From the NCBI RefSeq assembly GCF_900129825.1, contig NZ_FQWZ01000004.1:379354-443353 (forward strand): a DNA stretch of 64,000 nt, written 5' to 3'. A program made the translations under genes and the position numbers. Under the pieces are notes generated by a model, which was not told the DNA's origin, did no database searches, and saw only the letters and a list, made by a program, of their open reading frames with translations. The stretch comes from Hydrocarboniphaga daqingensis (GTDB lineage: Bacteria > Pseudomonadota > Gammaproteobacteria > Nevskiales > Nevskiaceae). Positions 33,585-42,493 of this stretch are shown piece after piece. The first letter of the stretch is position 1, and each line of letters starts with the position of its first letter.

Positions 33585-34826
33585 ATGTCCATTTCCCGTC
33601 GCGATCTGCTCGGTGCCGGCCTTCTCGGCAGTTTGCTGGCCGTGTCGCCGTCGATGATCGCGCGTGCCCGCGCCGCCGAGCGCCCGCGTCGTCTGGTCGT
33701 CGTCATGCTGCGTGGTGCCGTCGATGGTCTCAGCGTCGTCGCGCCGTATCAGGACGCGGCTTATTACCAGCGGCGCGGCACGATCGCGTTGCCGCGCCCC
33801 GGCACCGATGGTGGCTTGATCGATCTGGATGGCCGGTTCGGCTTGCACCCGGCGCTGGCGCCACTGCAGCCGTTGTGGGCCCGTGGCCGCCTCGGCTTCG
33901 TCCACGCTTGCGGATCGCCGGACCCGACGCGCTCGCATTTTGATGCCCAGCACTATCTGGAGACGGCGGTGCTCGCCAAGGCCTCGCGTGACGATGGCTG
34001 GCTCAACCGGCTGGCCGCGCAAGTGGTAGCTGACGACGATGCCTTCGGCGCCGTTAGTTTGAGCGCGACGCTGCCGCGCATCTGCAGCGGCGAGCACGAC
34101 GTCACCAACGTGCCGCTCGGGCGCGGCGTGCTCAAGCCATCGGCGCTCGACCGTGCCGAGGTTGCCGCGTCATTCAGCGCGATGTACCAGGCCAGTGGCG
34201 ATGCGCCGATTGCCGACGCGTACCGCGAAGGCTTGGCAACGCGCCAGCGCATCCGGCGCGATCTCGCCAGCACCGCGCCCGACGACGAGACGCGCGTTGC
34301 CGACAACGGCGCGCCACCGCCGATTGGTTTTGCGCTCGATGCCAGCCAACTGGCGCGGCTGATGGTGCGCAACCCCGAGTTGCAACTGGCCTTTCTGCAA
34401 CTGGGCAGCTGGGACACGCACCTGAAGCAAGGTGCGTCGCGCGGCGCGTTGGCCGATCGTCTGCGCGGTCTCGGCGATGGTTTGGCGACGCTGGCGCGTG
34501 ACCTCGGCCCGGTGTTCGACGACACGCTGATCGTCGTGATGTCCGAATTCGGCCGCACCGTTGCCGAAAACGGCGCCGGTGGCACCGATCACGGCCACGG
34601 CAATGTGATCTGGTTGTTGGGCGGCGGGCTCAAGGGCGGCAAGGTCTGGGGCCAATGGCCCGGGCTGGACAGCAGCGCCTTGTACGAAGGCCGCGATTTG
34701 GCCGTGACCACCGACTTTCGCAGCGTGCTGCAGCAGGTCTGCGCCCAGCATCTGCGGCTCGACGACCGCCAGTTGGCTGCGGTGTTTCCACAAGCCGGCG
34801 CCGACTGGAATCAGCGCCTGCTGTGA
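33585..34826 (+). CDS. DUF1501 family protein with Tat signal
   Basis: 413 residues. The N-terminus MSISRRDLLGAGLLGSLLAV is a twin-arginine signal (SRRDLL), followed by the DUF1501 sulfatase-like fold. Conserved segments are VVVMLRGAVDGLSVVAPY, GSPDPTRSHFDAQHYLE, LGSWDTHLKQGA and MSEFGRTVAENGAGGTDHGH. The last carries the Asp/His pair typical of the family. It is the partner of the DUF1800 gene just upstream and probably shares its transcript. Tat export implies folding, perhaps with a metal, before export. Function is not established. Confidence 0.92.
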   Translation: MSISRRDLLGAGLLGSLLAVSPSMIARARAAERPRRLVVVMLRGAVDGLSVVAPYQDAAYYQRRGTIALPRPGTDGGLIDLDGRFGLHPALAPLQPLWARGRLGFVHACGSPDPTRSHFDAQHYLETAVLAKASRDDGWLNRLAAQVVADDDAFGAVSLSATLPRICSGEHDVTNVPLGRGVLKPSALDRAEVAASFSAMYQASGDAPIADAYREGLATRQRIRRDLASTAPDDETRVADNGAPPPIGFALDASQLARLMVRNPELQLAFLQLGSWDTHLKQGASRGALADRLRGLGDGLATLARDLGPVFDDTLIVVMSEFGRTVAENGAGGTDHGHGNVIWLLGGGLKGGKVWGQWPGLDSSALYEGRDLAVTTDFRSVLQQVCAQHLRLDDRQLAAVFPQAGADWNQRLL

Positions 34827-34854
34827 GGCGGCATCGCCGACGCGGCGCGCGGGC

Positions 34855-35586
34855 CTAGACCCAGATCGCGCTCGCCAGACCCGTGCGGTCGCGCACCGGC
34901 GTCGGCGGCAGGCAATGCGCCTGCGCGCGCTCGATCCGCTGCGCCGACCACAGCACCGCCAGCGCGTCGATCAAATCGTCGCGGCCGACGCCGCTGGCGC
35001 GATCCGCCAGCAGCCGCTCGATCGCGCGGCGCGGAAAGTGCCGTGCCAGTAGCGCGATCCGCTGCGCCTGGCCGTCGTCTGACTTCTTCGACGCGACCAG
35101 TCCCTTGCCATCGCCGCCCTGCGCCGCGTTCATCGCGGCAAAGCTCAGCTCGGGATGCACTTCGCGGACGCGGCCGGGCGCGGTCGCGTCCGCCGCCAGC
35201 GCGTCGTCCCATTCGCGGATCTTCGGCAGGATGCCGAAGCTCTGCACGCCAAAGCCGCGCCCGTCGATCGCCTTGTGCAGCGCCGAGGCTTCGGCTTGCG
35301 TGCGCGCGTGCAGCACACCGCGCACCGGTGCCGAAAAGATGCTGCTGGCGCGGTGCCCGCCGAGGACCTGACGCGCCAGCGCATCCGAGGCGCGCGGCCC
35401 GTGTTCGGACAGGCCGATCGGCACGTCGACGCCGATCACGCGCGCATCGCGGTGCGCGGCCAGCAGCGCGGTGGCGTCCGCGTAGACCTGCGCCTGCAGG
35501 CGACGGCTCGCTGATCGCCAGCAGGCGATCCAGCCGGATTTGCAGCCATCGACGCCGACCACGGTCGTCGCCGCGGCTTCAGTCAT
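34855..35586 (-). CDS. DUF429 family protein (predicted RNase H-like nuclease)
   Basis: 243 residues starting at ATG 35586. The N-terminal VVGVDGCKSGWIA is the DUF429 hallmark with the first acidic residue. IGVDVPIGLSEHGPRASD and DDLIDALAVLWSAQR carry further conserved Asp residues of the RNase-H-like fold. The ATG overlaps the end of the 74-aa ORF upstream (ATGACTGA), so it is the last gene of a coupled three-gene unit with an AarF kinase. DUF429 has no settled function; a nuclease-like role is inferred from the fold. Confidence 0.85.
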   Translation of the reverse strand: MTEAAATTVVGVDGCKSGWIACWRSASRRLQAQVYADATALLAAHRDARVIGVDVPIGLSEHGPRASDALARQVLGGHRASSIFSAPVRGVLHARTQAEASALHKAIDGRGFGVQSFGILPKIREWDDALAADATAPGRVREVHPELSFAAMNAAQGGDGKGLVASKKSDDGQAQRIALLARHFPRRAIERLLADRASGVGRDDLIDALAVLWSAQRIERAQAHCLPPTPVRDRTGLASAIWV

Positions 35587-35803
35587 CGACTGCGTCGGCG
35601 TCGTCGACATCGAGGTTTGCATCGTCACCGTCGAGCGCGGCCAGCGTGCCGGCGCTGCGCAGAAACTGGCGCTGGTAGTGGCGGTTGCGACGGTTCTTTT
35701 TGGCGTGCGACCGCTGGCCGCGACGCTTGTCGACGACCAGCGCATCGAGCGCGCTCAAGTCGTCGAGCGAGGCCAGATCGTTCGGCGAGCTGCGGCGCGT
35801 CAT
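35579..35803 (-). CDS. small hypothetical protein, 74 aa, coupled between AarF kinase and DUF429
   Basis: The start ATG overlaps the kinase stop as ATGA, and its own stop overlaps the DUF429 start as ATGACTGA. Being locked in on both sides is good evidence that it is translated. The protein has a Leu/Asp-rich N-terminal third (ASLDDLSALDALVVDK), a strongly basic centre (RRGQRSHAKKNRRNRHYQRQ) and a very acidic tail (DGDDANLDVDDADAVDD). No family is recognised. The charge pattern could suit nucleic-acid binding with an acidic mimic tail, which is speculation. Confidence 0.6.
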   Translation of the reverse strand: MTRRSSPNDLASLDDLSALDALVVDKRRGQRSHAKKNRRNRHYQRQFLRSAGTLAALDGDDANLDVDDADAVDD

Positions 35804-37104
35804 GCGGCGGCCGCCTGCTCGTAGCGATGCAGCGTGTCGAGGATCAGTGCGCGCAGCGGCACGCGGGCGTCGAGAGTGCGCAGCAGCCAGTACAAGCCGC
35901 TGAGTTCCCGCATCACGAACACCAGATCCGATACCGGCGTGAACTTGAACGTGTAGCGAATGTGCCGGCGACCGGCCGCGCGCAGATCGTCGATGAAATG
36001 CGGCTGGCCGAAGTCGACCGTATCGTGTTCGACCATCCGGCCGAGGCTGAGCGTGCCGAACTCGGCATACAGCTCCTGCAGCTCATCGAAGTCGACCGCT
36101 GGATCAACGCCGTCGAGCGCGCGCAGGCAGTCGTGCACGCCCGACCAGTCCTGGGCCAGCGCGGCCCGCAGCATCCGCGCGACTTGCGCGACCGTTGCGG
36201 CGGGTACGCGCTTGACGCAGCCCATGTCGTAGACGACGACATGGCCGTCGCTGCGGAACGCGAAGTTGCCGGCATGCGGGTCGGCGTGCACGGCGCGCGC
36301 AAAAAACAGGCTATGCACGAACCATTGGCACAGATGCAGCGCCCACTGCTCGCGCAGCGCCGGCAAGGCCAGCCGCGCTTGCTCCAGCGGCTCGCCGGGC
36401 TCTTCACTCATCACGATCAGGCCGTCGGTGCACAGCGCCGTCTCCGGCGTGGCGTAGACGATGCCGGGCAGGCTGGCGTACTGGTGCATGGCCTGCAGAT
36501 GTTCGAGTTCGCGGCTGTAGTCGGTTTCTTCGGCAAAGCGCGCGCGCACCTCGTCCATCAGCCGGTCCATCGCCGCGTCGTCCAGCGGCAACAGCTTGCT
36601 CAGCGTGATCAGCCGGCGCAGCTGCACCAGATCGGCGTCGACCGCCTCCTTGACGCCGGGATAGCGGATCTTGACGACGACCGCGCGGCCATCGGCCAGC
36701 GTCGCGCGGTGTACCTGACCGATGCTGGCGGCCGCCAGCGCGACCGGCTCGATGCGTGCGACTTGGGCGCGCTGCGCCGCGCTCCACTGCGTATCGATCA
36801 GCGCCTGCAAGTCGGCCAGCGGTACCGGCACGGCGGCGCGCTGCAACAGCCGCAGCTGATCGGCCAGCGCCGGCGGCAGCAGATCGCCGTATTGCGAGGC
36901 GAGTTGGCCGAGCTTCATTGCGGCGCCGCGCAGGCTGGCCAGCGTGCGCACCCAGTCGGCGCCGACCGCGCCCCAATGGCGGGCCTGGCTGTCGGCATCG
37001 TCGCCGGGCGTCAGTTTTTGCAGCACGACGCGGCCAAGCGTGCGCGCGCCGGCACCAAACAGCTTCAGCGTGCGCGATGTGGGCGACGGAGGTCGTGCCG
37101 GCAT
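35800..37104 (-). CDS. AarF/ABC1/UbiB-type kinase-like protein
   Basis: About 434 residues. The ABC1-kinase signatures are AAMKLGQLASQYGDLLPP (KxGQ), AAASIGQVHRATL (Ala-rich loop replacing the Gly-rich loop), VVVKIRYPGV (catalytic Lys), VHADPHAGNFAF and VVYDMGCVK (metal-binding). There are no C-terminal membrane helices, so it is not the standard ubiquinone-pathway UbiB. A GTG at 37137 would extend it by 11 residues; neither start has a good ribosome site. It heads the unit with the 74-aa ORF and DUF429. The substrate is unknown; lipid- or quinone-related functions are typical for the family. A second family member is at 56294-57721. Confidence 0.87.
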   Translation of the reverse strand: MPARPPSPTSRTLKLFGAGARTLGRVVLQKLTPGDDADSQARHWGAVGADWVRTLASLRGAAMKLGQLASQYGDLLPPALADQLRLLQRAAVPVPLADLQALIDTQWSAAQRAQVARIEPVALAAASIGQVHRATLADGRAVVVKIRYPGVKEAVDADLVQLRRLITLSKLLPLDDAAMDRLMDEVRARFAEETDYSRELEHLQAMHQYASLPGIVYATPETALCTDGLIVMSEEPGEPLEQARLALPALREQWALHLCQWFVHSLFFARAVHADPHAGNFAFRSDGHVVVYDMGCVKRVPAATVAQVARMLRAALAQDWSGVHDCLRALDGVDPAVDFDELQELYAEFGTLSLGRMVEHDTVDFGQPHFIDDLRAAGRRHIRYTFKFTPVSDLVFVMRELSGLYWLLRTLDARVPLRALILDTLHRYEQAAAA

Positions 37105-37199
37105 CGGAGGTCTGCCAGTGGTCGAGGGATTCCACACCTTAACGGCAAACCGGCTCGATCAGATTCAACGGCGCGCGATCGCCGTTGACGACGGTGTCG

Positions 37200-38237
37200 T
37201 CAGGTGGCGGCGTCACCGTAGACGCGGCGACGCAGCCACAGCGCGACGTGGACCAGCGCCAGCAGCACCGGCACTTCGACCAGCGGCCCGATCACCGTGG
37301 CGAAGGCCACCGGCGAGCCGATGCCGAAGCTGGCGATGGCCACGGCGATCGCCAGCTCGAAGTTGTTGCTGGCGGCGGTGAATGCGATCGACGTCGTCCG
37401 CGGATAGTCGGCGTCGATCCAGCGGCCCATCCAGAAACTCAGGCCGAACATCAGCACGAAGTAGATCGCCAGCGGCGCGGCGATGCGCAGCGCGTCGATC
37501 GGCAGCGCCAGCATCTGGCCGCCCTTGAGGCTGAACATCATCACGATCGTCGCCAGCAGCGCGACCAGCGTCAGCGGCGCGATCCGCGGCAGGAATCGCT
37601 GTTCGTACCAGGCGTTGCCGTAGCGACGGCCCAGCCCTTGGCGTAGCGCGATGCCGATCACGAACGGCAGCCCTAGGTAGATCAGCACCGCGCGCGCCAC
37701 GGTCCAGAATCCCGCGTCGACGACGCGGCCTTCCAGCCCCAGCAGCGGCGGCAGCACGCCGAGAAACACCCAGGCGTACGCGCTGAAGAACAACAGCTGA
37801 AACACCGAATTGAACGCCACGAGCCCGGCCGCATAGGTGGCGCTGCCGCAGGCGAGCTGGTTCCAGACCAGCACCATCGCGATGCAGCGCGCCAGGCCGA
37901 TCAGGATCACGCCGGTCATGTAGGCCGGCTCGTCGCGCAGGAACAGCAGCGCCAGCGCGAACATCAGCACCGGCCCGATCAGCCAGTTCTGAACCAGCGA
38001 CAGCAGCAGCACGCGGCGGTCGCGGAACACCAGCGGCAGCTCTTCGTAGCGCACGCGCGCCAGCGGCGGAATCATCATCACGATCAGCCCGACCGCGATC
38101 GGCGTGGCGCCAAGCGCTTCGGGGATCGCGCCGACGTACAGCGACAGCAGCACGCCGGCCACCATCGCGAGGCCGATCCACAGCGTCAGGTAGCGGTCGA
38201 GCCAGCCGAGCCGAGCGGCTGGGGTGGGCGCGCTCAT
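37200..38237 (-). CDS. acr3: arsenite efflux permease, ACR3 family
   Basis: 345 residues with ten membrane helices. [20 protein letters not shown] contains the conserved helix-4 Cys needed for arsenite transport in ACR3, and [19 protein letters not shown] is the helix-9 signature. The start overlaps the arsenate reductase stop (ATGA), so the two are co-translated and match in function: reduction of As(V), then export of As(III). Family members in bile-acid/arsenite clades look alike, but the operon context settles the substrate. Regulation is presumably by the ArsR protein encoded upstream. Confidence 0.93.
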   Translation of the reverse strand: MSAPTPAARLGWLDRYLTLWIGLAMVAGVLLSLYVGAIPEALGATPIAVGLIVMMIPPLARVRYEELPLVFRDRRVLLLSLVQNWLIGPVLMFALALLFLRDEPAYMTGVILIGLARCIAMVLVWNQLACGSATYAAGLVAFNSVFQLLFFSAYAWVFLGVLPPLLGLEGRVVDAGFWTVARAVLIYLGLPFVIGIALRQGLGRRYGNAWYEQRFLPRIAPLTLVALLATIVMMFSLKGGQMLALPIDALRIAAPLAIYFVLMFGLSFWMGRWIDADYPRTTSIAFTAASNNFELAIAVAIASFGIGSPVAFATVIGPLVEVPVLLALVHVALWLRRRVYGDAAT

Positions 38238-38734
38238 GACTGACCGATCTGCTGCAGACGCTGCTGCAAGGCAAGCCGGTCGAGGCTGGCCATCGGCAGG
38301 CTCGCGAACAGTTCCAGACGGCGGCACAGCAGCTGCCAGGTCTGCAGGAACGCGCGGCGGATCTGCTCCTCGCTGCCGACGACTGCGGCGGGGTCGGGCA
38401 TGCCCCAGTGCGCGGTCATCGGCTGACCGGGCCAGTACGGGCAGGTTTCGCCGGCTGCCGAATCGCAGACGGTGAACACGAAGTGGAGCGGCGGCGCGCC
38501 CGGTGCGGCGAACTCGTCCCAGCTCTTGCTGCGCAGCGACTGAGTGTCGATGCCGGCGCGCTGCAACAGCTCCAGCGCGTACGGATTGACCTCGCCGCGC
38601 GGCTGGCTACCGGCGCTGTGGCCGACGAAGCGTTCGCGCAGCGTCGGCAGATGGTTGATCGCCGCCTCGGCCAGGATCGAGCGGGCGGAATTGCCGGTGC
38701 ACAGAATCAGCACCTGATAGCGGGAGTCGGGCAT
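38234..38734 (-). CDS. arsC: arsenate reductase, low-molecular-weight phosphatase type
   Basis: 166 residues. The N-terminal P-loop [16 protein letters not shown] is the CX5R active site of the LMW-PTP-like ArsC family. [20 protein letters not shown] supplies the second redox Cys region, and [16 protein letters not shown] matches the C-terminal helix of this subgroup. It reduces arsenate to arsenite, with thioredoxin or glutaredoxin as the likely reductant. It lies 25 bp after arsR and overlaps the ACR3 gene by 4 bp, forming an arsR-arsC-acr3 operon on the minus strand. Confidence 0.93.
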   Translation of the reverse strand: MPDSRYQVLILCTGNSARSILAEAAINHLPTLRERFVGHSAGSQPRGEVNPYALELLQRAGIDTQSLRSKSWDEFAAPGAPPLHFVFTVCDSAAGETCPYWPGQPMTAHWGMPDPAAVVGSEEQIRRAFLQTWQLLCRRLELFASLPMASLDRLALQQRLQQIGQS

Positions 38735-38759
38735 GGGTCGGGTCGTCGCAGGTCGTGGA

Positions 38760-39092
38760 TCAGCAGGTGGTGCAGCCGGTTGCTTCGATGCAAGCCGGGT
38801 CGGAGGCGCCGCCGGCGCAGCAGTGCTCGGTCAGGTAGCCGAGCAGTTGGTTCATCGCGGCGAAGTCGGCGGCGTAGTGGATGTAGCGGCCGTCGGGCCG
38901 GGCCTGCAGCAGGCCGGCGCGGCTCAACTCTTTCAAATGAAACGACAGCGCGTTGGGCGCGATGCCCAACTGCGTGGCGATCTCGCCGGCCGGCAAGCCG
39001 TCGCGGCCGCGCTGCACCAGCAGGCGGAACACCGCCAGCCGCGACGGCTGGGCCAGCGCGGCAAGGCGGTCGACGGCGATTTCGGTGTTCAT
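38760..39092 (-). CDS. arsR: ArsR family arsenic-responsive repressor
   Basis: 110 residues. The winged helix includes ALAQPSRLAVFRLLVQRG and GIAPNALSFHLKELSRAGL (recognition helix). The C-terminal tail EHCCAGGASDPACIEATGC holds several Cys residues and probably forms the As(III) site. That makes it a C-terminal-site ArsR rather than one with the classical CxC in the DNA-binding helix. There is no Shine-Dalgarno sequence before ATG 39092, and an operator-like repeat begins three bases upstream, so the transcript may have a very short leader. First gene of the ars operon. Confidence 0.93.
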   Translation of the reverse strand: MNTEIAVDRLAALAQPSRLAVFRLLVQRGRDGLPAGEIATQLGIAPNALSFHLKELSRAGLLQARPDGRYIHYAADFAAMNQLLGYLTEHCCAGGASDPACIEATGCTTC

Positions 39093-39094
39093 GC

Positions 39095-39139
39095 TTCAAA
39101 GCTTATTGAAGCAATGTGATCGATTCAAGACACGTTGAA
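39095..39139. promoter_or_regulatory. tandem ArsR operator-like inverted repeats
   Basis: Two copies of TTCAA-N6-TTGAA lie head to tail: 39095-39110 (spacer AGCTTA; arms extend to GCTTCAA/TTGAAGC) and 39124-39139 (spacer GACACG). Their starts are 29 bp apart. They fill the divergent gap between arsR and the DUF1275 gene, as expected for a repressor that senses arsenic and controls its own operon. The spacing would place two dimers on nearly the same face of the helix. Confidence 0.75.
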
Positions 39140-39216
39140 ATGAAGGATTGCTTGCGACAAACGCTGCCGCTGCCGACACTTGCAGCGATGATCCGGAAAC
39201 TCCCGCAACTGCCGTG

Positions 39217-39897
39217 ATGACGCGCCTGCCGCGCTGGGTCGAGATCGGGGGCTTCTGGCTGGCGGCGATCGCGGGCGCCGTCAACGCGATCGGTCTGCTC
39301 GGCTTCAAGCATCAGGCGGTTTCCCATCTGACCGGCAGCTCGACGCTGCTCGGCCTGGCGCTGGTCAATCAGGACGGCGCCGATGCCTGGCATCTGCTGC
39401 TGATCCTGCTGAGCTTCGTCGCGGGCGCGGCGTTCAGCGGCGCGCTGACCGGTCACACCGCGCTGCGGCTGGGCCATCGCTACGGCGTGGCGCTGCTGAT
39501 CGAAGCTGCACTGCTACTGCTGGCCATGGTCGCGATGCAGCATGGCGCCGACGTCGGCCATCTGCTGGCATCCGCCGCCTGCGGCTTGCAGAACGGCATG
39601 GTCAGTACCTACAGCGGCGCCACGATCCGCACCACGCATGTGTCCGGCATGTTCACCGACCTGGGCACGATGCTCGGCGCACGGCTGCGCGGCCATCCGA
39701 TCGACCGGCGCAAGGCACTGCTGTTTCTGTTGCTGATCGCCGGATTCATCAGCGGCGGCTCGGCCGGTGCGCTGGCCTTCCAGCACTGGCAGTTTGCGGC
39801 GCTTGCCGTGCCCGCTGCCGCTGCCGCGCTGCTGGCGCTGGCGTACTGGATTTACCGGGCGTCCGCAGAGGGTGCGCAGCTCAATCGATTGGGCTAG
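39217..39897 (+). CDS. DUF1275 (YoaK-like) membrane protein
   Basis: About 226 residues with six to seven membrane helices. The N-terminal segment WVEIGGFWLAAIAGAVNAIG, then HLTGSSTLLGLAL and a QNGMVSTYSGATIRTTHVSG segment, are typical of DUF1275. ATG 39217 (or GTG 39214) starts just before the first helix; a TTG at 39148 would extend the protein by 23 residues. It diverges from arsR across the putative operators, so it could respond to arsenic, though no arsenic role is known for the family. A symmetric terminator follows. Confidence 0.8.
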   Translation: MTRLPRWVEIGGFWLAAIAGAVNAIGLLGFKHQAVSHLTGSSTLLGLALVNQDGADAWHLLLILLSFVAGAAFSGALTGHTALRLGHRYGVALLIEAALLLLAMVAMQHGADVGHLLASAACGLQNGMVSTYSGATIRTTHVSGMFTDLGTMLGARLRGHPIDRRKALLFLLLIAGFISGGSAGALAFQHWQFAALAVPAAAAALLALAYWIYRASAEGAQLNRLG

Positions 39898-40012
39898 TCA
39901 GCGACGGCCATCGCACGCTGATGATCCCGCTACCGCGACGGTCGCTGCTGCTGCTGCGACCGGAGGGGTCGGACCATTCCGGCCCTGAGCTTGTCATGAG
40001 CCGCGCATAAAG

Positions 40013-40040
40013 AAATGGGGCGCCGATGGGCGCCCCATTT
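40013..40040. terminator. bidirectional rho-independent terminator
   Basis: A perfect 12-bp stem AAATGGGGCGCC / GGCGCCCCATTT with a GATG loop sits between the convergent DUF1275 and hsp20 genes. T-rich tails follow on both strands (CGTTTA on plus, CTTTATG on minus), so it can serve both. Confidence 0.85.
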
Positions 40041-40081
40041 CGTTTACGGCAGCGGTAGCCCGTTGGACCGGGCGGCGACGA

Positions 40082-40570
40082 TCACGCGGCGCGCTGGTCC
40101 ACGGTCACGCCGTTAGCAGCGGCGCCAGCGGTCTGCGGCAGGCTGTCGCCGGCGATCGAGATGCGACGCGGCTTGGCGGCCTCGGGCACGCGACGGACCA
40201 GGTCGACGTTCAGCAGGCCATGCTTCAGGCTCGCGCCGCGCACTTCGATGTGGTCGGCCAGACGGAACGACAGCTTGAACGCGCGCTGCGCGATGCCCTG
40301 ATGCAGGTACTGAACCTGCTCGGATGCCTTTTCGCGACGGCCGCCGGTGATCGTCAGCACGTCGCGCTCGACCTGGATGTCCAGATCGGCGTCCTGCAGG
40401 CCGGCAGCCGCGATCACGATGCGGTAGTCGTCGTCGCCATGCTTCTCGACGTTGTACGGCGGATACGACGTGGCAGCGTCGCTGCGCAGCGCGGTCTCGA
40501 ACAGGTCGTTAAAGCGGTCAAAGCCGATCGACGAGCGAAACAGCGGCGCCAGAGAAAATGCGGTGTTCAT
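40082..40570 (-). CDS. Hsp20/IbpA-type small heat-shock protein
   Basis: 162 residues from ATG 40570, with GGAGG 6 nt upstream. The N-terminus MNTAFSLAPLFRSSIGFDRF is typical of IbpA-like proteins. The alpha-crystallin domain (about 38-130) contains YPPYNVEKHGDDDYRIVIAA, then GIAQRAFKLSFRLADHIEV and a final GLLNVDLVRRVPEAAKPRRI with the Pro-rich C-terminal extension. It binds unfolded proteins in the cytoplasm as an ATP-independent holdase. A candidate heat-shock promoter lies upstream and a strong terminator downstream, so it is a single-gene unit. Confidence 0.94.
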   Translation of the reverse strand: MNTAFSLAPLFRSSIGFDRFNDLFETALRSDAATSYPPYNVEKHGDDDYRIVIAAAGLQDADLDIQVERDVLTITGGRREKASEQVQYLHQGIAQRAFKLSFRLADHIEVRGASLKHGLLNVDLVRRVPEAAKPRRISIAGDSLPQTAGAAANGVTVDQRAA

Positions 40571-40641
40571 GTGCAACCTCCTGAATATCAGCAAAGTTTG
40601 TTGGATCGGGACCCAGACCTCGGCATCCCGACACCGCTCAA

Positions 40642-40668
40642 ACTAGGCGCGGCTCGGAGGTTTTCAAG
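40642..40668 (-). promoter_or_regulatory. candidate sigma-32-type promoter of hsp20
   Basis: On the minus strand CTTGAAA (40668-40662) matches the heat-shock -35 element exactly. CGCCTAGT (40649-40642) after a 12-nt spacer is a partial match to the CCCCATNT -10 element. It lies about 70-100 bp upstream of the hsp20 start and overlaps the stop codon of the upstream gene. The gene type supports the call; the -10 is imperfect. Confidence 0.45.
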
Positions 40669-41716
40669 GGCTGCCGGCCGCACAGGCTCGCAGGTGGGTC
40701 AGGGTGTCGGTGACGATCTCCTGGCCGTAGCCGCGCGTAATGAACACCAGGCGCGTGCGATGGTCGTCATCCGGCCATGCCGGCAACTCGGTCGGCATGT
40801 GAAACGCCTTCTGCACGCCGTGAATCACGGTCGGCCCCGGCCGGCCGTCGATGTTGACGATGCCTTTGACGCGCAGCAGCGTCGGTCCGCACAGCGTGCG
40901 CAGAAACTCCAGCCAGCCGTAGAACCGCCCCGGCAGCATCGGCTGGTCGAGAATCAGGCTGAAGGTCTGGATGTCTTGCTCGCGCGGCGGCGGCGAGCCC
41001 GCCGGGCGCAGCGAATGCGCCGAGGCGGGTACGAAGCGCAGCGTGTCGGCCTGCGCCAGCAACGCGCCCGGCCGGAACTGCGGCGAGCTCGGGTCATGGC
41101 GGCCGCCGGTGAACAGCAGCGACGGCTGCGCGCTGCCTGGGGTCAGGGCACTGACCTCGGCGTCCGGGTTCATCGCCGTCAGTTGCGCCTGCAGCGCGTC
41201 GACGTCGGCGGCGCTCACCAGATCGGTCTTGGTGATCAGCAAGCGGTCGGCGGCCGTGATCTGCTGGACGGCGATGTCGTGCGCAGCCAGCGTATCGCCG
41301 CCGTTGAGGGCATCGACCAGCGTCACCACCGAATCGAACGTGAAGCGCTCGGCCAGTTCCGGCGTACGCAGGATCTGCATCAGAATCGGCCAGGGCTCGG
41401 CCAAGCCGGTGGTTTCGATGATCACGCGCTGCAATGCGGTCTGCGCGCGCTCCTGCATCCGCTGGCTCAGGCTCAGCAAGGCTTCGGCGATTTCGCCTCG
41501 CGCGGTGCAGCAGATGCAGCCGTCGGCGATCAGGGCCGTGTCTTCGGGCGCCGATTCCACCAGATGATGGTCGATGCCGACGCTGCCGTACTCGTTGATG
41601 ATGACGCCGGTACCGATCATCGCCGGCTGCTTGAGCAGGCTGTTGAGTAGCGTGGTCTTGCCGGCGCCGAGAAAGCCGGTCAGCAGGCAGACGGGGATGC
41701 GGTCGGGCGGGTTCAC
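40664..41716 (-). CDS. CobW/COG0523 family GTPase (metal-homeostasis type)
   Basis: 350 residues from GTG 41716 with CAGGAG 7 nt upstream; the open frame upstream to 42490 is not coding. Walker A GFLGAGKTTLLNSLL, the metal-binding GCICC within LIADGCICCTARGE, ETTGLAEP and ITKTDLV (guanine-specificity NKxD variant) are all present. The CobW C-terminal domain spans about 240-345 (TLLRVKGIVNIDG). COG0523 GTPases deliver Zn, Co or other metals to client proteins. No metal riboswitch or Zur-type site was recognised upstream, and its neighbours do not point to a particular metal. Confidence 0.9.
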   Translation of the reverse strand: MNPPDRIPVCLLTGFLGAGKTTLLNSLLKQPAMIGTGVIINEYGSVGIDHHLVESAPEDTALIADGCICCTARGEIAEALLSLSQRMQERAQTALQRVIIETTGLAEPWPILMQILRTPELAERFTFDSVVTLVDALNGGDTLAAHDIAVQQITAADRLLITKTDLVSAADVDALQAQLTAMNPDAEVSALTPGSAQPSLLFTGGRHDPSSPQFRPGALLAQADTLRFVPASAHSLRPAGSPPPREQDIQTFSLILDQPMLPGRFYGWLEFLRTLCGPTLLRVKGIVNIDGRPGPTVIHGVQKAFHMPTELPAWPDDDHRTRLVFITRGYGQEIVTDTLTHLRACAAGSP

Positions 41717-41848
41717 GCGGCGGCTCCTGAGTGACGGGTGGCGACGGTAACATGCGTCCGCAGGCAGCCTGAACGCTGCGGCACCGGCGGTGCGGCTGCC
41801 GGCAGACGAAACGGACTTCTGCGGAGGATGGTTGAAAAAGGACCTTCG

Positions 41849-42493
41849 ATGATCGATGTCGCGGTCGGGACGATCCCGCTGGCGGTCAAGCTCGGCTACA
41901 GCGCGTTCATGGCGGTGTTGGTGCCGGTGTACCTGCGCCACTACGGCCCGACCAATTTTCTGTACCTGTGCGACGTGGCCCTGCTTCTGACACTGGCCGG
42001 CGTCTGGCTCGAAAGCCCGCTGCTGCTGTCGGTGGCGACCACCGGCATCCTGGTGCCGCAGATGTTCTGGCTGGCCGACTTCATCGTCCGCGCGACCCGT
42101 CGGCGGGCCACCGGCATGACCGACTATATGTTCGACCCCCGGCGCTCGCGTTTGCTGCGCGGGCTGTCGTTGTTCCATGGCTGGTTGCCGCTGCTGCTGG
42201 TCTACTTGGTCGCCCGAGTCGGTTACGACCCGCGCGCCTTCTGGGTCTGGACCGGCTTGGCCACGCTGCTGCTGTTGGTTTGCTACTTCTACCTGCCGCC
42301 GCCGACGCCGCATCGCCAGGGCATTACGCCGGTCAACATCAACTACGTGTACGGCCTGTCCGACGAGGTGCCTCAGCGCTGGATGCCGGGCTGGGCTTGG
42401 ATGGTATTCATCGTGATCGGATCGCCGCTGCTGCTGTACGCGCCAGCGCACGGCTTGATGCTCTGGCTGATGCCGTTGCCGGGCGCGCATTGA
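41849..42493 (+). CDS. hypothetical multi-pass membrane protein
   Basis: About 214 residues from ATG 41849, with AAAGGA 6 nt upstream; ATG 41828 with GGAGG is a close alternative. About five to six membrane helices are evident. HYGPTNFLYLCDVALLLTLA, then SLFHGWLPLLLVYLVARVGY and PPTPHRQGITPVNINYVYGL are distinctive conserved-looking segments. I do not recognise the family with confidence. It diverges from the COG0523 gene with about 130 bp between starts and precedes the LolA-like gene by 82 bp, so a role in the envelope unit is possible but unsupported. Confidence 0.75.
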   Translation: MIDVAVGTIPLAVKLGYSAFMAVLVPVYLRHYGPTNFLYLCDVALLLTLAGVWLESPLLLSVATTGILVPQMFWLADFIVRATRRRATGMTDYMFDPRRSRLLRGLSLFHGWLPLLLVYLVARVGYDPRAFWVWTGLATLLLLVCYFYLPPPTPHRQGITPVNINYVYGLSDEVPQRWMPGWAWMVFIVIGSPLLLYAPAHGLMLWLMPLPGAH

